From NCBI GenBank assembly GCA_004555725.1, contig SFHC01000006.1, positions 1-64,000 on the forward strand: a stretch of DNA of 64,000 bases. Reading direction: 5' to 3'. The notes under the pieces are model-generated. The model ran no database searches, had not been told where the DNA came from, and saw only the letters and a list, made by a program, of their open reading frames with translations. Positions 33,449 to 42,598 of the stretch are shown here, piece by piece. Position 1 is the stretch's first letter. Each line of letters begins with the position of its first letter. The stretch comes from [Eubacterium] saphenum (GTDB lineage Bacteria; Bacillota; Clostridia; Peptostreptococcales; Anaerovoracaceae). The position numbers and the translations under genes were made by a program.

Positions 33449-34786
33449 ATGAGAAAGAGAAGAGTACATCAAGATATTACGCAGGTATTTATCTGTGTGA
33501 TGATACTTGCTGTCGTTATCACTGCCAGTATGATTATTACCTTATTCCATACGGATGCCGGGGCCTATGCGGAGACAGAAACGGCAGAGAAGACGGGATC
33601 CGGAAGTGTAAAAGTCATTCGCGTGCCGTACAGTCAGGGACAAAAGGGAATCCAGAAGGCCCTGAACAAAGCAAGGAAGCATGCATCGGCAGAACAACCA
33701 TATCAAGTCATCGTAGAACCTGGAACATATAGGCTGAAACGTGCGCTGAATATTTATTCCAATACGGAACTGATCAGTGAGCCCGGAACAGAGTATAAAG
33801 AAACAAAGCGAGATAATCTGCTGAAGGTCGGAATTCCTGGAACCGATACGCAGGCCAGAGGTTTCTATTACCAGAACATCACGATAAATGGCGGAAAATG
33901 GAGCCGCTGTAAACTACATAATTCAACCGGAATCAAGATCGCACATGCAAAAAATGTTACTTTGGAAAATGCGGAACTGTGTAATGCAGAAAACAGCCAC
34001 CTTGTAGAGACTGCAGGAGTGGACGGTCTGCAGGTAAAGAATTGCTATTTCCATGATTCGACGCGCACCGTATCTGGAAATGCAGGATATGAATGCGTGC
34101 AGATTGATATCCTGGCCAGAAAGCATTTCAACGGATATGCAGCTCTGGATGAGGAACGCGACTGTGTATCGAAAAACATTACGGTGGAGAACTGCCGGTT
34201 CAGGAATGTTGTACGCACGGTCGGTTCGCATACTGCAGTGCTTGGAAAGCCGTTCCGGAATGTGGTTTTTCAGAATAACACGGTGACAGACTGCCATGAC
34301 GCGGGATTCTATGTGCGTAATGTAAGAGGACTTCGTGTTGTAGGAAACCGGATTCGGTGCAGAGATAACGGAATAGCGGTTTTTAATATGGTTTACACCT
34401 TGAACGGTTATTATTTAGCAGATGGATGTTCCGGATCAGGGACTTCTCTGATTATGCCAGTAAACGGTGTGATTGCCGATAATAATATTGAGACGTCCGG
34501 CGGAAACGGAATTTATCTTCTCGGGCGAAGGCTACGAAAACCGGTGAAAGCGGATTCCGGTCAGAAAGTGCCGAAAGGAGACTATTATGTCGGGAATATT
34601 AAAGTTGAGAACAACACAATCAGAACCAGGAACCGCAGAAGATCACCGATCATAATCGCGGATGGACGGAATATCTCTATTCGGGGGAATTACATCATCA
34701 GGCCGACACGGAAGAATCCGGCGATTCACGTGACTGGTGGAAGTCGGAGCATCAGAAGCAGTGGAAACAAAGTCAGGAGGAAATGA
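33449..34786 (+). CDS. Secreted right-handed parallel beta-helix protein
   Basis: A 445-residue protein with a basic N-terminus and one hydrophobic segment (about residues 14-36) that can act as signal anchor or signal peptide, then a pectate-lyase-like beta-helix (about 60-440) built of repeated turns with Asn/Val ladders (N-V-T-L-E-N, N-I-T-V-E-N-C-R-F, N-V-V-F-Q-N-N-T-V and similar). It is probably an extracellular polysaccharide-binding or lyase protein. I cannot see a catalytic triad that would name a substrate. The nearest AAAGGA is about 20 bases before the ATG, so translation may be weak. A small inverted repeat (33355-33380) precedes it. Confidence 0.75.
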   Translation: MRKRRVHQDITQVFICVMILAVVITASMIITLFHTDAGAYAETETAEKTGSGSVKVIRVPYSQGQKGIQKALNKARKHASAEQPYQVIVEPGTYRLKRALNIYSNTELISEPGTEYKETKRDNLLKVGIPGTDTQARGFYYQNITINGGKWSRCKLHNSTGIKIAHAKNVTLENAELCNAENSHLVETAGVDGLQVKNCYFHDSTRTVSGNAGYECVQIDILARKHFNGYAALDEERDCVSKNITVENCRFRNVVRTVGSHTAVLGKPFRNVVFQNNTVTDCHDAGFYVRNVRGLRVVGNRIRCRDNGIAVFNMVYTLNGYYLADGCSGSGTSLIMPVNGVIADNNIETSGGNGIYLLGRRLRKPVKADSGQKVPKGDYYVGNIKVENNTIRTRNRRRSPIIIADGRNISIRGNYIIRPTRKNPAIHVTGGSRSIRSSGNKVRRK

Positions 34787-34863
34787 TGATTCAGGAATTG
34801 GACAGAGATGTCAATCTGTCTTTGACGGCAGAAATGATGATGAATTTTAAAGAGAATATGTAG
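34786..34863 (+). CDS. Possible 25-residue peptide overlapping the beta-helix stop
   Basis: A tiny ORF starting M-I-Q-E-L-D-R-D and ending F-K-E-N-M has AGGAGG (34775-34780) five bases before its ATG, which overlaps the stop codon of the beta-helix gene. It is amphipathic and Met-rich. The excellent ribosome binding site is the only support. It could be a coupled small peptide or chance. Confidence 0.3.
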   Translation: MIQELDRDVNLSLTAEMMMNFKENM

Positions 34864-35053
34864 GCGCAGTTTAGGCCTGTGCACAAAATCGTTTGGTCGT
34901 GCGGTTCTGTGCGCATTGTTTCCGTTGAAGACTAAATAATTCTTAAAAATCCTGAAATAAATTGAAAGAGCAAATCAAGAATGATATATTGAAATCAGAA
35001 ACAGTCCAGTGAAAAAGTAAAGAATGATGCAAATAAGGGGAGGATGGTGGAAT

Positions 35054-36109
35054 ATGGTTAAACTGATCATTTGGCTGATTATTCTCGTGTTAGTTATTTT
35101 GCTTGTAGTATCAAATGTTAGAATAGTGCCCCAATCACATGCGTATGTTACGGAATTCTTCGGGAAATTTAAGGCAGTATGGGAAGCCGGACTGCATGTG
35201 AAAATTCCGTTCTTTGAGCGTGTCGTTAAGAAGATTTCCCTAAAGGAGCAGGTGCTGGATTTTCCGCCGCAGCCGGTGATCACAAGGGATAATGTTACGA
35301 TGATGATTGATTCCGTCGTCTTTATGAAGGTGTTCGATCCGAAGCTGTACACGTATGGTGTGGAGAATCCGATTTCCGGACTGCAGAATCTGTCTGCCAC
35401 GACGCTCAGAAACATTATTGGAGACATGGAACTGGACCAGACGCTGACGAGCCGGGATGAGATCAACCGAAGGATGGAACAGATTCTCGATGAAGCGACA
35501 GATCCATGGGGAATCAAGGTATCCCGCGTGGAGATTAAAAATATTCAACCGCCGAAGGAAATCGAAGAGGTCATGACCAAGCAAATGCGTGCAGAGCGTG
35601 AACGCCGTCAGACTGTTCTGGAGGCGCAGGCGCATCAGGAAGCGGTTGTCAGCCGCGCAGAGGGAGACAAAAAGGCGAAAATCCTCAGTGCAGAGGCAGA
35701 AAGGGATGCGCAGATTGCACTCGCAGAAGGCCGTTCCCGTTCGATTAAAATGGTTTATCAGGCAGAAGCAGAAGGTCTGGAAGCTCTGAAAAATGCTAAT
35801 GTCAGTGAGACAGTCCTTCGTCTGAAAGGCCTGGAGGCTCTGAAAGATGTCTCCGACGGACGCGCAACCAAGATCTTTATGCCTTCAGATATTACAGAAC
35901 TGGTCTCTACACTGGGGACAGCTGCAGAGGCAATGGGGATCGGCGATTCTATTCCGGTTGATCACATGCCGAAGAAGAAGCCGCTGGTTCCAAAAGATCC
36001 CTGTATAACGCCGGAAACAGGAAAAGGAGGCGTAGAAGCATCTGAGACTTCAAGGAAAATCATCGCCGATGTCGAGGACAATGAGCAGAGCCTTGACGGA
36101 GATGAATAA
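35054..36109 (+). CDS. SPFH/stomatin-family membrane protein
   Basis: A 351-residue slipin-like protein: one N-terminal membrane helix (about residues 3-20), an SPFH domain (V-P-Q-S-H-A-Y-V-T-E-F-F-G-K-F to about residue 180) with the D-P-W-G-I-K-V-S-R-V-E-I-K stretch, then a long Ala/Glu/Arg-rich coiled coil and a charged tail. Such proteins oligomerise in membrane microdomains and recruit proteases. No NfeD partner gene is adjacent. The ATG at 35054 sits behind GGGGAGG. It appears monocistronic. Confidence 0.9.
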   Translation: MVKLIIWLIILVLVILLVVSNVRIVPQSHAYVTEFFGKFKAVWEAGLHVKIPFFERVVKKISLKEQVLDFPPQPVITRDNVTMMIDSVVFMKVFDPKLYTYGVENPISGLQNLSATTLRNIIGDMELDQTLTSRDEINRRMEQILDEATDPWGIKVSRVEIKNIQPPKEIEEVMTKQMRAERERRQTVLEAQAHQEAVVSRAEGDKKAKILSAEAERDAQIALAEGRSRSIKMVYQAEAEGLEALKNANVSETVLRLKGLEALKDVSDGRATKIFMPSDITELVSTLGTAAEAMGIGDSIPVDHMPKKKPLVPKDPCITPETGKGGVEASETSRKIIADVEDNEQSLDGDE

Positions 36110-36390
36110 TCATAAACATTACGGCGAAATTCAGGAATTTTCGGATCCGGGGTGAAGCGTCACTGAACGCAGGCATCTGTAAACAGCAGTGTTTTATGAA
36201 CAGCATCAGGCAAGATATTGGAATGTGCGATGTTCGTTTAGCATAACTTCACCAATTGTTCATCTAAATTCGTGGATTCACCACAGTAATTTGCTATAGT
36301 AATACCTGTCGAAGGGAAGTGCCGATCCCGAAGACAATGATAAAATTAAATCATAAACTCTCTTTTTCATGAAACATTGCAAAGAAAAGG

Positions 36391-36414
36391 CCGGTTCTGC
36401 GGAACCGGTTTTTT
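36391..36414 (+). terminator. Terminator between the SPFH and homocysteine methyltransferase genes
   Basis: CCGGTTC (36391-36397) pairs with GAACCGG (36402-36408), followed by six T. The rest of the 36110-36497 gap has a TATAGT-like element near 36294 but no gene I can support. Confidence 0.8.
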
Positions 36415-36497
36415 CTTTTTCCCGGATGGATTATACTGAACCTGTACTTTCGGATAGCTGTAATCATTGATGGAATGGGGAAGGAGCCGGAAACAGA

Positions 36498-37568
36498 ATG
36501 AAGCGTATTGCATTAGCTGAAAAATTAAAGCGGAAGAAGATCCTGATTCTTGACGGATCGATGTCAACCGCATTGGAAAATCTCGGATGTGATCTTCGTG
36601 ATCCGCTCTGGACAGCAAGGGTTCTGGCCAATGAGCCGGATAAAATCCGCAGGGTGCACCTGGATTATCTGCGTGCCGGAGCGGATGCGGGGATTACAGC
36701 AAGTTATCAGGCCAGTGTCCGCGGTTTAATGGAGGCTGGTTTTTCTGCGAGTCAGGCGGAGCATCTGCTTGTCCGTTCTGTCCGACTGTTCAGAAAAGCA
36801 GCAGAACAGTGGCAGGAGGAACAGTTGTCCGGACTGAGTTCAGGGAAAGATCATGCTCGACACCCATCCGGCAATCCGATGCAGGTATTTGATGGACGGC
36901 TTGAGGATGGAAATGAATCTGGAGCTGATCAGCCTCTCTGCTTTGGATCCTGCGGCCCATACGGCGCTTATCTGCATGATGGAAGTGAATATCGCGGAGA
37001 TTATCATATATCCATGCGTGAACTGGAGCGGTTCCATAAAGACCGCGCAGAAATTCTGTGGAAAGAAGCAGGCTGTGATCTTCTGCTTTTTGAGACGGAG
37101 CCTTCGATCGATGAAGCGAGGGTTGAGGCAGATGTCGCAGAAGAGCTGGAAGCGGATTATGGAGTGAGCTTTTCATGCAGGGATGAAGTTTATATCTGCG
37201 GCGGTGCGCGGATCGAAGACTGTGTCCGTATTATGACAGCTGATCATCCGCATCTTCGGTTTCTGGGAGTCAACTGTACCGCGCCGAAATATATTGAATC
37301 ACTGATACTGGCGATGCGCAGTCAGACGGATCTTCCGATTGCCGTTTATCCGAACAGCGGAGAACAGTATGATATTCGAACCGGACAATGGTCGGGAGCG
37401 AATCCGGATCCGGAATATTTCAAGGCCTATGCAGAAAACTGGATGCGTGCAGGCGCGGTTATGATTGGCGGATGCTGCAGGACGACAACCAGTGAAATCC
37501 GCCAGTGTACTGAAGCGCGGGATGAATATTTACGTGCGCCGGAACATAGAATTATAAATCAGGAGTAG
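36498..37568 (+). CDS. mmuM: Homocysteine S-methyltransferase
   Basis: A 356-residue zinc-dependent methyltransferase that makes methionine from homocysteine using S-methylmethionine or SAM. The N-terminal L-D-G-S-M-S-T-A-L-E motif, G-V-N-C near residue 256 and the paired cysteines of G-G-C-C-R-T-T near residue 326 (the zinc ligands) are all there. Compared with relatives, residues about 105-150 look like an inserted polar loop. It is monocistronic between a terminator and the convergent thrS. Confidence 0.93.
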   Translation: MKRIALAEKLKRKKILILDGSMSTALENLGCDLRDPLWTARVLANEPDKIRRVHLDYLRAGADAGITASYQASVRGLMEAGFSASQAEHLLVRSVRLFRKAAEQWQEEQLSGLSSGKDHARHPSGNPMQVFDGRLEDGNESGADQPLCFGSCGPYGAYLHDGSEYRGDYHISMRELERFHKDRAEILWKEAGCDLLLFETEPSIDEARVEADVAEELEADYGVSFSCRDEVYICGGARIEDCVRIMTADHPHLRFLGVNCTAPKYIESLILAMRSQTDLPIAVYPNSGEQYDIRTGQWSGANPDPEYFKAYAENWMRAGAVMIGGCCRTTTSEIRQCTEARDEYLRAPEHRIINQE

Positions 37569-37694
37569 ATTAGTCGCGGTGTTTTGGAAGAGGGTCAAGC
37601 TTACAGAGCCATCCAGGCAGATGTTGATCCAAGCCGCTCCATTTACGAGTAACTCTGCATTATACAATGCTGCGGCGGCATCGGAACATGAAAA

Positions 37695-37735
37695 GCGCCC
37701 GTCCCGGCAGGAATGTCCTGCTCTGGGACGGACGC
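37695..37735 (-). terminator. Terminator of thrS
   Basis: GCGCCCGTCCC (37695-37705) pairs with GGGACGGACGC (37725-37735) with one mismatch, and an inner CAGGA/TCCTG extends the stem. The minus strand continues TTTTC, so it serves thrS, which ends at 37767. Confidence 0.7.
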
Positions 37736-37766
37736 CTCTTATAACTGTAATATACTCGTTTTGATC

Positions 37767-39536
37767 TTAAAACTCTGTTACAAGATCAAGGGTATGTTCA
37801 GCATTCTGTTTTCTGCATGCTTCAACGAACTTGTCAAGCGGAACGTTCTGAACCTGTTTATTCGAACCTCTGAGGTTGATGGAAACAGTGTTCTCTTCAG
37901 CTTCTTTGCTTCCGACAACCAGGATGTACGGATCCTTGTAGTTCTTGAAGTTCTTGATCTTTTCACGCATATTCTTGTCTGTATAGTCTGCTTCTACGCG
38001 GACACCGGCAGCTTCCAGAGTCTCTGCAACTTTCTTTGCATACTCATTATGCTCCTGACGGATTGGAACGACGGCAACCTGATACGGGTTCAGCCAGAAT
38101 GGGAATGCGCCCTTGAAGTTCTCAGTCAGAATTCCGATGAAACGCTCAACAGATCCGAAAATAGCGCGGTGCAGCATGACTGGCATCTTCTGAACACCGT
38201 CTTCATCCGTGTACTTGCAGTCGAAGTTCAGCGGGAGCTGGAAGTCGAGCTGAATGGTTCCCATCTGCCACTCTCTTCCAAGTGCGTCGGTCATCTTCAA
38301 GTCAATCTTTGGACCGTAGAATGCGCCATCGCCTTCGTTGATCTCGTAATTGCCTTCTCCGTAGACTTTGTCCAGAATTGCTTTCAGATCTGCTTCGGCA
38401 CGGTTCCAGGTTTCGATGTCGCCCATGAAGTCATCCGGACGCGTGGAAAGCTCTGCCTTGTAGGTCAGGCCGAATGTACCGTAGATCTCCTCAGCAATGC
38501 TCATAATATCCGCGATTTCATCGCCGATCTGATCCTCTTTCAGCAGAATGTGCGCATCGTCCTGACGGAACATCTGTACACGGAACAGACCGTTCAGCTC
38601 TCCGGATTTCTCTCTTCTGTGGATGACGTCTGTCTGGCTGATTCTGAACGGCAGATCCTTATAGCTTCTGACGTCGCGCTTGTAAACCAGGATTGCGTTC
38701 GGGCAGTTCATCGGTTTGCAGGCGAATACGCGGTCTCCCTCGTTTCCGCCCGGGATGATGAACATATTCTGGACATAGTGACCCCAGTGGCCGGAAGTCT
38801 CCCAGATCTCTTTGCCGCTGATGACCGGTCCGGAAATCTCCATGTAATCATGCTTCTCATGGATCCCTCTCCAGTATGCCATCAGAGCATTGAACAGCTT
38901 CCATCCTCTCGGCAGCCAGAACGGCATACCTGGAGCGCTCGGATCGAACATGAATAGATCCAGCTGTTTTCCGAGCTTTTTGTGGTCGCGCTCCATCGCT
39001 TCTTTCAGGAGTTTTTTATGCTCCTTCAGTTCCTGCTTGCTCGGGAATGCGAAGACGTAAATTCTCTGCAGCTGCTCTCTGTTTTCATCGCCTCTCCAGT
39101 AGGAACCGGAAGAAGACTTGATTTCGAACGCAACATTCAGCAGCTCTGCAGAGTTGTCGACGTGCGGGCCGGTGCACAGATCCACATAATCGTCGCCGGT
39201 ATAGTAAATCGTAATGTCCTCGCCTTCCGGGAGGTCTTCGATGAGTTCTGTCTTGAATTTCTGATCTTTGAAGATTTCCAGAGCCTCTGCTCTGCTGACC
39301 TCCTTGCGGGTCCAGTCTTCTTTTCTCTTCAGAATTTCATGCATTTTATCTTCAATGGTCTTGAAGTCGTCGTTGGTGATCGTCCGCGGAAGAACGAAAT
39401 CATAATAGAAACCGTCTGCGATCTGCGGTCCGATCGCGTACTGTACGTTCTCCTTGCCAAAGATTTCAATTACAGCCTTTGCAAGGACGTGTGCCATAGA
39501 ATGGCGATAAACTTTTAAGAATTGTTCTTTTTCCAT
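37767..39536 (-). CDS. thrS: Threonyl-tRNA synthetase lacking the TGS domain
   Basis: A 589-residue class II synthetase. It opens almost directly with the editing domain (H-S-M-A-H-V-L-A near residue 12 and D-L-C-T-G-P-H for the editing zinc-like site). The N-terminal TGS domain of about 60 residues found in most bacterial ThrRS is absent. Catalytic motif 2 region, the zinc Cys in C-K-P-M-N-C-P-N-A and the C-terminal anticodon-binding domain (Y-Q-V-A-V-V-P-I) are intact. An AGGGG site precedes the ATG. It is a single gene driven by a near-consensus promoter, with no T-box leader visible. Confidence 0.95.
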   Translation of the reverse strand: MEKEQFLKVYRHSMAHVLAKAVIEIFGKENVQYAIGPQIADGFYYDFVLPRTITNDDFKTIEDKMHEILKRKEDWTRKEVSRAEALEIFKDQKFKTELIEDLPEGEDITIYYTGDDYVDLCTGPHVDNSAELLNVAFEIKSSSGSYWRGDENREQLQRIYVFAFPSKQELKEHKKLLKEAMERDHKKLGKQLDLFMFDPSAPGMPFWLPRGWKLFNALMAYWRGIHEKHDYMEISGPVISGKEIWETSGHWGHYVQNMFIIPGGNEGDRVFACKPMNCPNAILVYKRDVRSYKDLPFRISQTDVIHRREKSGELNGLFRVQMFRQDDAHILLKEDQIGDEIADIMSIAEEIYGTFGLTYKAELSTRPDDFMGDIETWNRAEADLKAILDKVYGEGNYEINEGDGAFYGPKIDLKMTDALGREWQMGTIQLDFQLPLNFDCKYTDEDGVQKMPVMLHRAIFGSVERFIGILTENFKGAFPFWLNPYQVAVVPIRQEHNEYAKKVAETLEAAGVRVEADYTDKNMREKIKNFKNYKDPYILVVGSKEAEENTVSINLRGSNKQVQNVPLDKFVEACRKQNAEHTLDLVTEF

Positions 39537-39581
39537 AAGTTAACCCCTAACATTTTGTTGATTTTGTTTCTATAGCTAATT

Positions 39582-39610
39582 ATTATACGTTAGAGACCTT
39601 GAAATGTAAA
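39582..39610 (-). promoter_or_regulatory. thrS promoter
   Basis: On the minus strand TTTACA (39605-39610) and TATAAT (39582-39587) are spaced by 17 bases. The leader is only about 40 bases, too short for a T-box. Confidence 0.8.
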
Positions 39611-39726
39611 GAGATTGCCAGAATCTTTATCTATTTATTATAATTTTCGACAGATTGATTTCCAGTATGTTTATACTCGGGACAAAAGTGAAAGAGAAAG
39701 GTGAAAACGCATTGTATCCTTGTGCC

Positions 39727-39754
39727 TTGATTTTTGTCCGGGAACTGGTATGAT
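39727..39754 (+). promoter_or_regulatory. nrdG promoter
   Basis: TTGATT (39727-39732), 16 bases and TATGAT (39749-39754) with an upstream TG (extended -10). I see no NrdR-like box here, unlike at nrdD. Confidence 0.6.
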
Positions 39755-39821
39755 GTAATATACGGCTGTGCGCAGCGCAGCAGGAATGAATTGTTTATTA
39801 TTAATATATAATGGTAGGAAA

Positions 39822-40325
39822 ATGTATTACGGAAATATAAAGGATTATGATGTTGCAAATGGACTGGGAGTGCGCGTGACGCTGTTTGTTTCAGGGTGCA
39901 GAAACCACTGCGAGGGATGCTTTCAGCCAGAAACGTGGGATTTTCAGTACGGGAAGCTGTTTACGCAGGAGACAGAGGATGAACTGCTGAAGATGCTGGA
40001 ACCCGACTATATCGCGGGATTCACCTGTCTTGGCGGGGAGCCGTTTGAACCGGAAAATCAGAAGGTCCTGGTCGGACTGTTCAGAGATATCAAGCAGGCG
40101 TACCCGAATAAGACGATCTGGTGCTATACAGGATACCGGTACGGCGAGGATCTGGCTGAGGGCGGAAGCAAGTTTACGGATGTCACAGAGGAGATGCTTG
40201 GATATATTGATGTTTTGGTTGACGGAAAGTTTGAACTGGAACAGAAGGACATCACACTGCATTTTCGCGGAAGCAGGAACCAGAGAGTGCTCAACCCGAA
40301 AACGGGGGAGTTGCTGGATGTATAG
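39822..40325 (+). CDS. nrdG: Anaerobic ribonucleotide reductase activating protein
   Basis: A 167-residue radical-SAM activase that installs the glycyl radical on NrdD. The cluster motif C-R-N-H-C-E-G-C-F (C-x3-C-x2-C) is near residues 26-34, followed by L-G-G-E-P-F-E-P for SAM binding. I use the ATG at 39822, since M-Y-Y-G-N-I-K-D-Y is the family start and GGTAGG lies upstream. It is about 12 kb from nrdD and immediately upstream of the rimP operon promoter. Confidence 0.93.
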   Translation: MYYGNIKDYDVANGLGVRVTLFVSGCRNHCEGCFQPETWDFQYGKLFTQETEDELLKMLEPDYIAGFTCLGGEPFEPENQKVLVGLFRDIKQAYPNKTIWCYTGYRYGEDLAEGGSKFTDVTEEMLGYIDVLVDGKFELEQKDITLHFRGSRNQRVLNPKTGELLDV

Positions 40326-40348
40326 CCATGGAATTCAATTGGAAAGGT

Positions 40349-40377
40349 TTGACAAGTTTTTCCAAGTGTGCTATTAT
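40349..40377 (+). promoter_or_regulatory. Promoter of the rimP-nusA-infB operon
   Basis: TTGACA (40349-40354) and TATTAT (40372-40377) with a 17-base spacer, a near-consensus promoter just after nrdG. Confidence 0.8.
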
Positions 40378-40405
40378 TTCAGTGCAAGTAATTATGAGTT
40401 ATCGT

Positions 40406-40431
40406 AAAGAGTGGGCTTCGGTCCGCTCTTT
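40406..40431 (+). promoter_or_regulatory. UUCG hairpin in the rimP leader
   Basis: An 11-bp stem (two G-U pairs) closed by a TTCG loop lies between promoter and rimP and is followed by CAGTTTTGTT. It could be an attenuator through which NusA feeds back on its own operon, or a stabilising 5' hairpin. Confidence 0.45.
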
Positions 40432-40454
40432 CAGTTTTGTTAGGGGTAATTTTT

Positions 40455-40943
40455 ATGGCCGGCAGTGGTAAAATTGTAAAGCTGACGGAAGATCTCCTGC
40501 AGGATTTTCTGACTGAGAACGGACTGGCTCTGTACCATGCAGAGTTTAAGCGTGAAGGCAGGGACTGGTATCTGAATGTATTTATCGACAAGATGCCGGA
40601 TGAGAACGGGCAGGAGCAGTATGTCAGCAGTGATGACTGTGAGAAAGTAAGCCGCTATCTGAGCGGACGTCTGGATGAGCTGGATCCGATCCGGCAGAAC
40701 TACTATCTTCAGGTGTGTTCTCCGGGGATGGACCGTCAGCTGTATGAACAGAAGGACTATGACCGGTATGCGGGCAGGCTGGTGGATGTCAGGCTTTACG
40801 CTGCCGTCGGAGGAAATAAGGAACATCAGGGAACACTGGTCGGATGTATTGACGGAAACGTAGTCATCCGTGACGAACAGGGAAATGAAATTGCGTTTCC
40901 GCAGGATCAGGTTGTAAAGACTTGTCTGGCGGTCGTTTTCTAA
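40455..40943 (+). CDS. rimP: Ribosome maturation factor RimP
   Basis: A 162-residue factor for 30S assembly with the N-terminal alpha/beta domain (Y-L-N-V-F-I-D-K) and a C-terminal SH3-like domain. The family motif V-S-S-D-D-C-E-K-V-S-R-Y-L-S (normally I-D-D-C-x-x-V-S) and C-S-P-G-M-D-R are present. It starts at 40455 with AGGGG upstream. It is the first gene of the nusA operon, as in most bacteria. Confidence 0.93.
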   Translation: MAGSGKIVKLTEDLLQDFLTENGLALYHAEFKREGRDWYLNVFIDKMPDENGQEQYVSSDDCEKVSRYLSGRLDELDPIRQNYYLQVCSPGMDRQLYEQKDYDRYAGRLVDVRLYAAVGGNKEHQGTLVGCIDGNVVIRDEQGNEIAFPQDQVVKTCLAVVF

Positions 40944-40959
40944 GGAGGAATAAAGAAAG

Positions 40960-42237
40960 ATGAACAAGGAATTTATTGCAGCCTTGAATGATCTTGAGAA
41001 GGAAAAGAATATTTCCAAGGACGTTCTTCTGGATACGATTGAGATGGCTCTGCTTTCTGCGTATAAGAAGAATTATGGAACGTCGCAGAATGTCCGCGTG
41101 GTCATCGATCGTGAGACAGGAGACATCCAGGTGCTCATGAGAAAGGATATCGTCGATGAGGACGATTACTATGATGATATGCTGGAGATTCCGCTGTCCG
41201 CGGCGCATGAGATCGATCCGCGCTATGAAATCGGCGACAGCATCGAGTTCAGTGTGATGCCGAAAGATTTTGGCCGCATTGCGGCGCAGACGGCCAAGCA
41301 GGTTGTCGTTCAGCGTATCCGAGAGGTTGAGCGCGGCATGGTTTACGACGAGTTTGTAACACGTCAGGGAGAAATTCTCACTGGTACAGTGCAGCGCCGC
41401 AGCGGAAACACACTGTATGTCAGCCTGGGCTCCACAGAAGGCATTCTCCCGGGAAAAGAACAGGTGCCGCAGGAACATTTTGATGTCCGTGACCGGTTGA
41501 AGGTCTATATCATGGATGTTAAGAAATCCACCAAGGGACCGCAGGTCTTCCTGAGCCGTTCTCATCCGGGCCTGGTTAAGGGGCTGTTTGAGATGGAGGT
41601 TCCGGAAATTCAGGACGGGATCGTAGAAATCAGAGGCATTGCCCGAGAGGCTGGATCCCGCACCAAGATGGCAGTGTTCAGTAACGATCCGGAAGTCGAT
41701 CCGGTCGGTGCCTGCGTAGGAACCAGAGGAAGCCGCGTGCAGACTGTTGTCGATGAGCTCTCCGGAGAAAAGATCGATATCATCACATGGAGCGATGATC
41801 CGCAGCGTCTGATCAGCAGTGTGCTGAGCCCGGCGGATGTAGAGCAGGTCATTATCGAGGATGCAGAGAACAAGTCTGCGACTGCAGTTGTTCCGGATGA
41901 TCAGCTCTCACTGGCGATCGGAAAGCAGGGACAGAATGTCCGTCTGGCTGCGCGTGTAAGCGGATGGAAGATTGATATTCAGAGCCATCATCAGTTCCTG
42001 GATCGCCTGCAGAAAGAGGCAGAGGAAGAGAAATACGCAGAAGACGCAGAAATCCCGGCAGAATCTGAGGAAGCTGCAGCAGAAGTTCCGGAAATTGATG
42101 ATATGGAAGAAGAGACGGCAGTGCCGGAATCTCTGGAGACAGAGGCGCCGGAGGCAGAAGTTTCTGCTGATGAATCTTCTGAAGAGATTCTGGAAGAAGA
42201 ATCTGAGACTTCGGAGGAAACCCCGGACGCAGAGTAG
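40960..42237 (+). CDS. nusA: Transcription factor NusA
   Basis: A 425-residue elongation/termination factor: N-terminal RNA-polymerase-binding domain, S1 domain (about 135-200), two KH domains (G-A-C-V-G-T-R-G-S-R and A-I-G-K-Q-G-Q-N-V-R), and an acidic Glu-rich C-terminal tail of about 70 residues in place of the Proteobacterial repeats. SD AAGGAGG. It lies 16 bases after rimP. Confidence 0.97.
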   Translation: MNKEFIAALNDLEKEKNISKDVLLDTIEMALLSAYKKNYGTSQNVRVVIDRETGDIQVLMRKDIVDEDDYYDDMLEIPLSAAHEIDPRYEIGDSIEFSVMPKDFGRIAAQTAKQVVVQRIREVERGMVYDEFVTRQGEILTGTVQRRSGNTLYVSLGSTEGILPGKEQVPQEHFDVRDRLKVYIMDVKKSTKGPQVFLSRSHPGLVKGLFEMEVPEIQDGIVEIRGIAREAGSRTKMAVFSNDPEVDPVGACVGTRGSRVQTVVDELSGEKIDIITWSDDPQRLISSVLSPADVEQVIIEDAENKSATAVVPDDQLSLAIGKQGQNVRLAARVSGWKIDIQSHHQFLDRLQKEAEEEKYAEDAEIPAESEEAAAEVPEIDDMEEETAVPESLETEAPEAEVSADESSEEILEEESETSEETPDAE

Positions 42238-42286
42238 CGAAAAGCGGGATGTACCTTGCTGATGCTCGGATGAAGGAGGGTTCGTT

Positions 42287-42598
42287 TTGTCGAATAAACG
42301 TCAGGGACGTACAGAGCCGATGAGAAGATGCATCGGCTGCATGGAATCAAAACCGCAGAGAGAACTGATCCGGATTGCGTATCACGGGGGCCGGCTTGCT
42401 CTGGATGAGACTGGGAAGGCTCCCGGCAGAGGCGTTTATCTCTGTAAATGCGAGTCATGCATTGCAATGGCGGAAAAGAAGAATGGACTTCAGCGTGCGC
42501 TGAAAACCGGTTTCACGAAAGAAGAGACCGCAGCGGTCTATGGACAGGTTCGTGAGCTGCTGGACGCACACAGGGAAGGCATGGAGAAAAATGAATAA
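42287..42598 (+). CDS. rnpM: RNase P modulator RnpM (YlxR family)
   Basis: A 103-residue YlxR/DUF448 protein with the typical R-R-C-I-G-C-M-E-S and G-K-A-P-G-R-G-V-Y-L-C motifs. In Bacillus this protein binds the RNase P RNA and modulates its activity. It starts with TTG at 42287, supported by AAGGAGG eight bases upstream and by homology at S-N-K-R-Q-G-R. It overlaps the following ylxQ gene by eight bases. Confidence 0.9.
   Translation: MSNKRQGRTEPMRRCIGCMESKPQRELIRIAYHGGRLALDETGKAPGRGVYLCKCESCIAMAEKKNGLQRALKTGFTKEETAAVYGQVRELLDAHREGMEKNE

Noticed and set aside
39537..39821. T-box leader for thrS
   Set aside because: The thrS promoter leaves only about 40 bases of leader and no T-box sequence is present.
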